A DNA stretch of 64,000 bases from Geosiphon pyriformis. Its lineage: Eukaryota > Glomeromycota > Glomeromycetes > Archaeosporales > Geosiphonaceae. The stretch lies in NCBI GenBank assembly GCA_016748015.1, contig JAAOMT010000512.1, forward strand, positions 654,719 to 718,718. The letters run 5' to 3'. Positions 37,301 through 46,699 of the stretch are shown here, piece by piece. Position numbers and translations under genes: made by a program. Each line of letters begins with the position of its first letter. Positions within the stretch are counted from its first letter, which is position 1. The notes beneath the pieces were generated by a model. It did not search any database, had not been told where the DNA came from, and saw only the letters and a program-made list of their open reading frames with translations.

Positions 37301-37611
37301 AAAAAACCTTTCAAAAAGTTGCTACTCACAAATTTCAAATAGCTATTAGATCCAACTATAAAAAAAGACTTAAAATCAATCTCAAATAGTTTGTGCGTTC
37401 CAGAATTCATACTTTTATCTTATTTAAATTTATGTAAGAAAATTGATGTTTTGAACTTCATCATAGTATATATGACCACAAAATATTAAAATTTTATTAA
37501 AGTTTATATCTTTAATAGCAAAGATATTTATTAGAGTCATAAATGAAATGCCAGATTTTTAGAAATTTATAATATTAAAAATAGACCCCTCCCCGATGGT
37601 TTTCTTTATTG

Positions 37612-38032
37612 CTAAATTACATGATTTCTCCACAAAGCTAAGTCAAAAATTTTACAATATAAGTTGAAAAAAATTTAGCGATTGTTGTAGAATTATAATA
37701 ATTTCTTTTTATTTCATCAAATTAAAAGAATTATTACTCACTAATAACTCCGCTTATTGTAAGAGAAATTAGAAAAGCACAAATTCGAGGACCCATAGAG
37801 CATTCGTCCGAGTCACTAGTATCTGGTGGAGGTTCTATTGATGATGGCACAGATTGTAGTGTTGGTGTTGGTTCATCCTTAAAAAAGAGTTTTTTATAAA
37901 TTTATCAATGCTTTCGTTCGTTTAAAAAAACAAATTACGGAACTTTAAAAGGGAAGAACTCATTTTATCACTCACAATAGGAACAACAAAATCCTCTACG
38001 GCAGTATGTGGAGGAGATAATTTTTCATCCAT
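37612..38032 (-). CDS. Small membrane protein, copy D (3 exons)
   Basis: Model, reverse strand: exons 38,032-37,976, 37,877-37,742 and 37,637-37,612, about 72 residues. Exon 1 is as in copy C (LSPPHTAVEDFVVPI), so PPxY is PPxH here. Exon 2 has the DEPTPT start, a longer Ser/Pro linker ending DTSDSDECSMG, and a hydrophobic segment ICAFLISLTISGVI. After a GTGAGT donor and a GACTTAG acceptor, exon 3 adds TLWRNHVI and a stop. Upstream sequence is nearly identical to that of C for about 250 nt, although D is the positional mirror of A. No stops or frameshifts. Function unknown. Confidence 0.55.
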
Positions 38033-38977
38033 GTTACATTAAATTATATTTAAAAAACTGTCACTTGAATGATTATTTTCAAGTCATTCATACATTTTTG
38101 AATCTTTTATATAACCCTCAGAGCATACTTGGGATTTTTAAAAACTTGATATTGTTCCTTTATTTTAATTAATGTATTACATTCAATCGAACACAAATTT
38201 TATGTGACTGCAGAATACTAGTTTTATTTTATGAAAATGGTAATCTCACAAAGAGTAATAAAGTTACCACTTAAAAATAAATACGCAGTGCATCATCTTA
38301 CGGCACTTGATGTAATTTTTAGAAATTTATCCTATTAGGTTGGTTAAATTTAAAACAGTCAACCTAAAAACTATTTTATCATCTCTCATGCTAAAAAGAT
38401 AGATAATCTAAATAGTGTAACCCTTGTACGATTAATTTTTATATAGTATCTAATCGTGAAGGTGAAAAAAGCTATAATTTATAGAATTATATATATACCT
38501 ACATAATATAATATTTTATTTAGATTATTTGTAATTAGTGTATTTATTAAATATATATTTTTGTGGTTAGGATATTATTAAGTTTGTTTAGGTATCCAAA
38601 GTATATTATACATTGAAAGAGAAATTAAAACTCCTTTTTTTTCTACTTAAAAGGGAATCTACAAAAGTTATTAAAAAAATTAATTTTGGCTTGAATAAAT
38701 TAATCTTAAAAATCAACATTTGAAAATAAATCTAAATTGAATAATATGCATACATTTTAATACCCCTTATTAAAAATAAAGTGATTTTAAACTAAATCTA
38801 ATTCAATGTTATATTTAATAAATTATAGCTGATGAAAATAAGGCTTTGTCAATAAAATACTTCAACTTGTTAACGCTAAGATACCACGCAACACTAATGA
38901 TAATTTTTATTTCAGAAATTTAAAAGAAAAATAATTTGATTTTCTTTATCATATTAAAAAAGCATAAAATTACTTAC

Positions 38978-39234
38978 TAAGGATTACTCCTATGATCATA
39001 GAACTAAGGGCCAAAAAAATCCTAAGTGTTTTTTTTTTTGTGGGGCTTGAATTTGCTGGTTCGTCCTTTGAAAAATGAGAGATGTTTTTTTTTAGAAATT
39101 TTCAATATTTTTCATCGATTTAAAAAAATACATAATAGACACAAGAGATTTTAAATCAAGGAAACCATTTTGCTACTCACGGCAACGGGCGCAATGTCAT
39201 TTACTCCATTATGCGAAGGCAATGGATTATCCAT
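38978..39234 (-). CDS. Small membrane protein, copy E (diverged; 3' exon unresolved)
   Basis: Reverse strand. Exon 1 39,234-39,181 encodes MDNPLPSHNGVNDIAPVA, without PPxY. The GTGAGT donor and CAAAG acceptor match the other copies. Exon 2 39,065-38,978 starts DEPANSSPTKKK and then a strongly hydrophobic segment IFLALSSMIIGVIL, with a basic flank not seen in the others. A GTAAGT donor follows at the conserved place; the third exon could not be placed, so the true end is lower. The upstream hairpin AATTACC-T6-GGTAATT is perfect at 39,604-39,623. Confidence 0.5.
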
Positions 39235-39423
39235 AATTCAATAAATTTTAATTCAGAGTTTCTAAAGTTATCTTTTGAATATTTAGCTCATTAGTTTTGG
39301 AGGGGGAGGAGAAAAGAATTGATTAAGTCTTGGTTTATTTATATAATTTTAAGAACCCGATTCACTTTTCAAACAATGTTCATTTCACTCGACACACAAA
39401 TTTTATGTGACTGCAAAATACAG

Positions 39424-39507
39424 TTCATTTTTATGAAAATGGCAATCTCACAAAGAGTGATTAAGTTCATTTTTATGAAAATGGCAATCTCACAAAGAGT
39501 GATTAAG
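39424..39507. repeat. Perfect 42-bp tandem duplication
   Basis: Two identical 42-base units (each with ATGAAAATGGCAATCTCACA) in the upstream region of copy E. The single-copy form is present in A, B, C and D, so the duplication is new. Confidence 0.9.
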
Positions 39508-39944
39508 TTCATATTTGTATGTACCACTTAAAAATAGATACGCAGTGCATCATCTTACGGCACTTGATGTAATTTTTAGAAATTTATCCTATTAGTTTAT
39601 TCGAATTACCTTTTTTGGTAATTATATGGCACTAAGGCATTGATTAGGGTTGGTTAAATTTAAAACAGTCAACCTAAAAATTATTTTATCATCTCTCATG
39701 CTAAAAAGATAGATAATCTAAATAGTGTAACTTTTGTACAATTAATTTTTATATAGTATCTATTCGTGAAGGCGAAAAAAGCCATAATTTATAGAATTAT
39801 AAATCTACCTATTGAATATAAAAATATCAAATGTTTTATTTGAATTGTTAGATTTTGTATATTTAATAAATATATATTTTGAGGCTAGGATATCCAAGTT
39901 ACTGTATATCATACGTTAAAAGGAGAAGTTAAAACTGGGTGGTC

Positions 39945-40150
39945 CTTTAAAATCAAGAAATTTTTTTAGAAATTTTCAATATTTTTCATCGATTTAAAAA
40001 GATATAATAGAACCAAGAGGTTTTAAAGCGAGGAAATAGTTTTGCTACTAACGGCAACGGGCTCAATATAATCTATTCTATTATGTGAAAGTAATAATTC
40101 AATAAATCTTAATTCAGAGTTTTTAAAGTTATCTTTTGAATATTTAATTG
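39945..40150 (-). pseudogene. Remnant F of the small membrane protein family
   Basis: Aligns with 39,061-39,260 (exon 1, intron and start of exon 2 of copy E), but the ATG region is deleted (ATGTGAAAGTAATAATTCAATAA in place of the start) and the donor is CTAACGG rather than CTCACGG on the forward strand. Marks the end of the tandem part of the array. Confidence 0.6.
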
Positions 40151-40159
40151 GTTAGTTTT

Positions 40160-40550
40160 CTAGAGGGGCAAGGAAAGAATTTATCAAGTCTTTATCTATT
40201 TATCTGACTTTGAGATGCTAATTTTTTGTTACAAAGCTGACGCTATTTTAATAGTTACATTTTCTTATAACAATTCAGAAAAGCTTGGAATCCCTTGAAT
40301 AGATTTTAAATCTCAAAGAATACCAATCCCCATTAAAAGTCATTAGTGATTTTTAGAAGAAATAATTGTTTTTCCTTCTTTAATAATGGTTTTAAACATG
40401 ATTAACCACGCGGCTAAGCTTATATAAGTTTGTAATCTTAATGTTTAAGTATAAAAACTATGATTATTGTTCAATGAGATACTAATCTTCCAGAATCATT
40501 AGTTTATAGATTTAATTGTCAATTTTTTTCTTTCTTTCTTTCTTTTAATA
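40160..40550. other. Intergenic with spacer remnant
   Basis: The stretch around 40.36-40.45 kb (CCTTCTTTAATAATGGTTTT, AAGCTTATATAAGTTTGTAA) is a diverged copy of 34.13-34.21 kb, the family spacer. Nothing else seen. Confidence 0.55.
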
Positions 40551-40551
40551 C

Positions 40552-42203
40552 CTACCAAACTTTTTTCTTTATTTTTTTAGGGCCATAACCCATCTTTCTC
40601 CACTTTTCCAACCTCTTCTCGTCTTTTTTCGCCTTTTCTAGTTTTCTCACCTGATGTTTACTTAAAACTGGTTCAATGACTGTCGTGAAATGTTTATCAA
40701 TCCCTTCCTTTGTCACATCATCTAAAGTGTACCTTCCGAACTTTCCAAGTCGGTATTGTTTTATAAAAAAATTCGCTCCATGATGTCGATCGAGTAAACC
40801 ACCCTTTTTTAAGGCGCCAATTCGTTTACAAATTGCTGGGAGAAGAACGTTGATATCATCGGTTGGTTCCGACATATCGAATCTTTCCATGTATGCTCTG
40901 TTTATAGGCGTAAAAATTGAGATATGGGAAGAAAGCAGACTTGAGAATGAGTAAATTTGCACATGGATTCTTACTTGAACCGACCAAATGTATTTAGACG
41001 CCATAATAAGTAATCAGCCATGATTTCCACATCTACTGCGTGATCTATTATCCCACCTAAATTAATGAAATTAGAGATTATTTATATAGACCTAAAAATT
41101 TTAAACTGAATGTTAAAATAATAATTCAAACCTGTTAATGCGACTTTTAATGAACTTATAGGGTCATGAATATGTGGAATCATCACACCTAGAAAATGAA
41201 TTAAAAAAATTTAGCACTTCTTTTTACTTTGGCTAAATATAATTGCTAAAAGATTATTGCCTGGGGTATCAATTATATATACAGGTGGGTTTTCGACCAC
41301 CTTTATAGTCTGACTAACAGATCTTGTAATTCCAGGATTGGCTCCAGTTCTAGCAGCTTTCCCTTTTTGGAAAATAAATCATATAAATCATTTAGAATCG
41401 TTATATATATTTAACTGAAACATTCAAGGTTTCTTTACCTTTTCCAACACCTATACTACGCATCGAATTGATTAATGTTGATTTCCCAACATTCGGCATT
41501 CCGAATACCATCACGTTAAAAGATGAGTATTGTATAGGATCTGATCTGGCCTTTTCTGTTCATATATAACCATATGAAAGTGAAAAAATTTTTTGTTAAC
41601 CTACAAAATTCATATTAAAAAAAAAATGAAGCTAAAAAGACCAATAAAGTTCTTACCAGAAGCAACTTTGATGATATTGTGAACATTTCTATCCACATTA
41701 GCGCTCGTGAACATGACTTTTTGATTCGGAAGATATTTTTGAAAAGCATTTATAATATTCTATGTGAGAATATAGATCTAATTTATTAAATTTTCAAATT
41801 TTTGATTGAGAAATTTTATTTCTAGATTTCGAAATTACTTGTTTACAAGCCACATCTGCTAAATCCGCTTTATTATAGACAATAAGCCGATCTTTTGTAG
41901 CGGCAAGCTCTTCAAATTTAATGTTTATCGCTGACAGAGGGATGTGTAAGTCAAAGAAAACAAAAAGTTAAGGGAGCTGAGTTTATAATTTCTCAATATC
42001 AATATTTGATTTTTAAAATTCCCAGTAAAAAATATTCCCTCTTCCAGAAAAAAAAAAAAAAAGGATATCCTTGCATCACGTAACTCAACGATCATATCTA
42101 CCGATAATAATCGCTCTCCAATCACTCTAATTCCTTTCGCCATATGTCCTGGAAACCAATTTATAACTTTGTCATAGCAAAATTGTGGGCGTATTTGGAA
42201 CAT
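40552..42203 (-). CDS. MTG1: Mitochondrial ribosome-assembly GTPase MTG1 (8 exons)
   Basis: Model, reverse strand: exons 42,203-42,069, 41,943-41,839, 41,759-41,657, 41,555-41,439, 41,362-41,261, 41,188-41,132, 41,056-40,975 and 40,897-40,552; 1,047 nt, 348 residues, frame closed. It is a YlqF/MTG1 circularly permuted GTPase: WFPGHMAKG near the N-terminus, G4 NKAD (69-72), G5 TSA (98-100), G1 GMPNVGKS (133-140), G2 Thr in PGITR (166) and G3 DTPG (185-188). The basic C-terminus (KKIKKKVW) fits a late assembly factor of the mitochondrial large subunit at the inner membrane. Length fits the family. All G motifs are intact. Intron 1 is AT-AC with U12-type signals. Intron 5 has a GC donor (CCAG/GCAATA). 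Diverges from the Hsp20 gene across 606 nt. Confidence 0.93.
41944..42068 (-). other. U12-type AT-AC intron in MTG1
   Basis: 125-nt intron between codons 45 (Arg) and 46 (Ile). 5' end ATATCCTTTTT is an exact match to the U12 donor. CCTTAAC at 41,973-41,967 is an exact U12 branch-site core, in the context CTCCCTTAACTTT. 3' end TTACAC. No GT-AG choice keeps the ARIPLSAI reading expected for this family (DARIP is a conserved motif). Phase 0. Confidence 0.85.
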
Positions 42204-42809
42204 TTTGGAAAGATAAAAAGTTTTTGGATTGACTGGTCGGATGAGATTCAGTTGATGGAAGATCAAGAAAAGGGTGAATTAATAAACAAGGTATATATGG
42301 ATAAAAGTTTTACCGAGATAAAATAGTCCGTAAATGTCTGTTTTTCAGGATTCAATAACTAAAAATAACTTGAGCAAATTTGTGTTTTAAAAATTAATTG
42401 TATATTAATATTTTTTATAAATACATTTTGATTTCTCAATTATATTACTTTATTGAAATATAAAATAAAATTTATTTAAAATAGATGTTTCATAGCTTAA
42501 AAAAGATAGAAAAGATCAATTAATTTAACAAAATTTTCTCACAAAAAAGCGAATTATTAGCCAAATAATTTATCGAGTTAACCTAATTTTATCAATTTTG
42601 AAAATATTATTTATTTATAATTTCTAATCTATCAAAGCTTTGAAGGGTACAATGATTGCATCTTTTTATTGCTATAAAATTTGTGATGAATCCTTTTGTC
42701 TTTTATCTTACATCTTTCACTCTATTATCTGAATAACTATTCCCTTTCCTTTCCTATTTAGAACTTTTGTTTACTTTTCTTTCTGATTAAAACCAAGACT
42801 TATTAAGAT
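42204..42809. promoter_or_regulatory. Divergent promoter region MTG1 / Hsp20
   Basis: 606 nt between the two start codons. A TATAAAA box at 42,673-42,679 lies 131 nt before the Hsp20 ATG, followed by pyrimidine-rich sequence. I saw no perfect three-unit heat-shock element (nGAAnnTTCnnGAAn). Confidence 0.45.
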
Positions 42810-43641
42810 ATGGGTACAACCAGTGGTGAGACTGATTATAGAGGCGACAATAGTGATGTTCATGGGCGTTTTGGTGGTTATGGTGTCGCTAGTCCTCGCG
42901 GTTTTGACGACAGAAATAATGATATTCGTAGTGTTCGTGTTTATAAGAAGGATTTTGACCATGATTGGGATTCGGATTGGATGCCTGATGTTGATTTGTA
43001 AGTAAATTCGTAATTGGTTTGTGAAAAAGTGGAATGAAATCAATTTTGAACAAATCAAACTCTTGCTCCTTTAGTTACGAGTTGGAAGAAGCTTTTTTTG
43101 TTAACGTTAACCTCCCGGTATGTAATTTTTATTGGGAAAAAATTGAACTCGGAGTCAACTTTTACAATTAATTTTCCTTCTATCCAAAGGGTCTTAAAAA
43201 GGATGAGGTAATCTTTTGAGATTATAACCGAAATGTCATTTTATTTAAACGAATCTAGTCACTAAACTGAAATTTCAAAGATACATATCGACGTGAACAG
43301 TAAAAACGAACTTTTTATTACTGGCACCAGACTATTCCCCAAAAAACTTATATATCTCGATCGTCGAATCACCGAGCGAGAGTATGGAAGTATTCGCCGC
43401 AGGTAGGTTTTAGGGTTTCGTACAATTTATTTTGATAAATCTTGGAAGGTTTTAAATCTTTCTTATTAGGATCGGTTTGCCAACAGATCTGGACCCTGAG
43501 AAAATCAAGGCCAAGTATGAGGAGGGCGTCTTGAATATTGAGATAAGTATACATTGGGTATTATATTAGCAGCTTATGTCACTCCCTCAGTTAATTAAAA
43601 ACGATTTTTCTATTTAGGTACCTAAACAACACAACAAGTGA
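42810..43641 (+). CDS. Small heat-shock protein, Hsp20 family (6 exons)
   Basis: Model: exons 42,810-42,997, 43,075-43,117, 43,190-43,207, 43,281-43,402, 43,470-43,557 and 43,618-43,641; 483 nt, 160 residues. The alpha-crystallin domain runs from about residue 63: YELEEAFFVNVNLPG, GLKKDE, IHIDVNSKNELFITG, then REYGSIRRR, IGLPTDLDPEKIKAKYEEGV and LNIEI, with the canonical GVL. The short C-terminus reads VPKQHNK. The N-terminal 60 residues are Gly/Asp-rich and unrelated to known leaders. ATP-independent chaperone holding unfolded proteins as oligomers, probably cytosolic. Exon 3 is an 18-nt microexon flanked by consensus splice sites. The end of exon 5 is uncertain: a GTATAC donor 11 nt earlier would end the protein at once, whereas the chosen TGG/GTATTA keeps frame. 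Confidence 0.85.
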
Positions 43642-43649
43642 TCTCTCAA

Positions 43650-44915
43650 CGCATTCAAATCGAGGATTAGTATTCTTCTATTCATTTTCCTTTAAATCAG
43701 CTCTTACTCTCCTTTAATAAAACTTTAATGAAGTGTTATTTTGTCTCACCCATTTGCTATTAAAATATGATCCAGCTAAAAAAAAGGATACGAGTATTCC
43801 TTTGGCAGTAAAATTTAGTCTACCAAAGCGATAATCAGAGTTATTTAGAATTTAGTGTGTGTAATATGGAAAAAGACTTTCAATACGAAATATCTCGATT
43901 AATGGAAGTAATGGAAGTAATATCGGTCCTGTCAATTGATTTTTATTGCCTCGACCCAATTTACAGGGGTTGGGTTGATATGGGTTTTTGAATTAGGATT
44001 TTTAGAATCACTGATTTCCTCTGCTAAAAGAACACCTTTAATATGGTTCAACTACAATGCAAATCTCAAATGAGCACATGGTATTGTAGTATGTTTACTT
44101 GAAATAACAATCAAATTGGTGTTACAAATTAAAAATCCAATGTGTTTTAATTATAATTATTATAATTAAAAATTGTATTTATAATCAAAAATAGAATATT
44201 GAAATAAATTATCCAATTATGAGTTATAATTTTTTTAATTATAATCTCATTTTTAATTTAAATATATAATGATAAATCAGAATACAAATTACAATTATAT
44301 ATCATAATTTTATAATAATAAAAAGCAAAAAGTATAACCAAAAATAATAAATTTAAAGTTCTAATTCTTTATATTTTTTTAATGATTTAATACTATTATT
44401 TAAAAAGTCACATTTTTTTATACATATTTTTACAATTAATATTAATAAAAATTTATTTAAAATTGAATTATATTTTTAAATAAAATAGAAAACTAAAAAT
44501 TGGAAACAAAAAAATTTCAAAAATAAAATAAAATAAAATTTGTAAAAGTTAAAAATAAATAAAAAATCTAAAGAATTTTTTGGTGAAAATTAATTGAAAC
44601 CATTTTTTTTAATGAAAATTTCTTAGACTTGTTTTTTTACATGTGAAAGAATACCCTTTATAACAAATTAATAATTAGACAAAAGTAAATTTAAATTCTA
44701 AATATTCCGGATGAAAAAGATTAAAATTAATCTCATTATGGAATTTATTATTCGATCACGATTAGATCGTCATAATTTATGAATTAAAGGAATTAACCTC
44801 TTGCAAAAAGATGACTTGTATCAAATGCCCCTGGATGAATTACTATCATTGAAGTTTTTCTTTTGTCTTTACATTTTTTTTTATATAATTTTCTGATTCC
44901 TTAAACTCTAAACTA
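43650..44915. other. Intergenic, A+T-rich, nothing recognised
   Basis: Contains a short imperfect AATGGAAGT duplication near 43.90-43.92 kb and long A/T tracts with palindromes (TTATAATTATTATAATTAA near 44.15 kb). No gene seen. Confidence 0.5.
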
Positions 44916-44919
44916 TCAT

Positions 44920-45560
44920 AAGTAGGATGACTCAATGGATTAGCATCCCTTTAAGATGTCATTTATAAGAATGTGGTCATGAGAACGATCATGAAAGGGA
45001 AGCTTTCCTGTTCCTAATTCCCATAATATCCTCCCATAGCTATAAATATCACCAGCCATAGTAAAATTTTCTCCTTTTAAAATCTCTGGTGGAATGTATA
45101 GAAATACTTTTGTAAAATATTGTCCGAGTTTAGGTCATTATAAACCATACCACCAGCATGAATTGAAACAAGTCCATAAGCTATATTTCGTGCGATCTCT
45201 AATTAATCATTCCACCGAGTATGACCCCGTTATCAATGAAGATATCTCTTTGAATATTTAACTGTTAAAGTGATTACCTCTTTAAAGACCTCATCACCTG
45301 TTCTACAAAGATTTATTATAAATTTTATTGCCGCTTCTATTTAATTGAATCATAATATTTTATACTATCTTTATCAATTAATTTTTTTAATTATTTCGTC
45401 AACTACTTTATTGCCGCTTGAAAAATCACTGTGAAAGTTTTTCAAAAAATATGAATTTACATGCTCTATATGATCTCCCTTTCGAATAATATATAGTACT
45501 CTATTAACATGAGGTTCTGGACGAGTTCTTTTATTTCTAAGGTTTTCCATGATGTGGATA
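44920..45560 (-). pseudogene. Protein kinase (TKL-type) pseudogene
   Basis: Reverse strand gives, in order, HVNRVLYIIRKGDHIEHVN and NFHSDFSSGNKVVDEIIKK (N-terminal leader typical of these kinases), then IARNIAYGLVSIHAGGMV followed by YNDLNSDNIL (HRDLHSGN degraded, catalytic Asp kept but HR lost), then PEILKGENFTMAGDIYSYG and LWELGTGKLPFHDRSHDHIL (APE and C-lobe). Most of the N-lobe and the DFG segment are deleted, with several frame changes. A dead member of the expanded family. Confidence 0.82.
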
Positions 45561-45569
45561 AAATCTGAA

Positions 45570-46280
45570 TAACTATTTATGAAAATTTTTCTAAAATAGA
45601 TCCCGATGAATTTTTTAAAATCTTTTCTCTGTAATATGTTTAGTAAGTGGTAAAATCATACAAGCTACTTTAATTATTTTTAATTCTGAAACTAAACTAA
45701 TTAAAATAAATAATATTCGTTATCAAAAATTATTTAATTTATGCACTGAAAATTAATTTATCTATTTATTTCCTAATTTTAAAATTCAAAAAATATATTT
45801 TTATTGTTAGTTTTTAATGCAAAACATTATAATCCAAACTTTAAATAATCTCTCATTATCTTCAATATAAAATAAGCATAAGCTAAATAAAATTAATAAC
45901 TTAATCCTTGCTCAAAATAATATTTGCTACAAAAAATATCGGTTAATCTCTCTCCACTGAATAAAATAACAAAGTAAATTTTTTAATATTGAATTTTAAT
46001 AACTGGAATAATGAGATATAATTTATCATATTTTATTAATATTATTTACACATAAATAGTTTTATATATAATCTAATATTAATTTTATCAATTTAATTAA
46101 TTAACAAAATAAACCTTGAAAATTAAGATAAATTATTATTTATAGATAATTAAAAATTAATTAAAATTTTAATAAAGAGTTACATAGGATTGAGAAGAAC
46201 ATCTCATATAATTTCACATGGCTCTAATTTAATAGATTTGAAATTTTTAACTCACTTTTTAGTAGGATAAATGCTAATGA
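45570..46280. other. A+T-rich intergenic
   Basis: No frame or repeat recognised. Confidence 0.5.
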
Positions 46281-46289
46281 ATATAGTAT

Positions 46290-46385
46290 AGTCTTGATCA
46301 GCTTGAGTGGTTGGTCACGTGTAAAAAGCGCATGTTATAGAACATGCATATATAATTATATAACGATTAAAAAAAATAAAACCAC
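46290..46385 (+). mobile_element. LINE 3' end, truncated copy
   Basis: GTCTTGATCAGCTTGAGTGG then TTGGTCACGTGTAAAAAGCG matches the LINE terminal block at 37.19 kb and (reverse) 17.73 kb, followed by A-rich sequence. Only about 90 nt survive or inserted. Confidence 0.6.
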
Positions 46386-46699
46386 AAACAATTATAAATC
46401 ATTATGTATATTAATTAAAAATTTAAAACTTCAATTATGTAGTTAAAATTGGTTTATATATTTATCATAATTAATAAATTATATTTTTAAAATAAAATTA
46501 TTGCAAAAAACAAAATAAGTTGTTAATTACAAATAATTTGTATCTACGTTTAATAAGACAAAACGACCACATTTTTTTAAATTATTAAACAAAACTTTAA
46601 AAAAATATTATATGAATACAAATTAAAAACTATAATTAAATTACAATAATATTATTGTATAAAAAATGTTCTGTAAAAAAGTTTTTTATTTTTAATCTT

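Noticed and set aside
42771-43058. 95-residue reverse-strand frame
   Set aside because: Antisense of Hsp20 exon 1; no motif and low-complexity Ile/Thr content.
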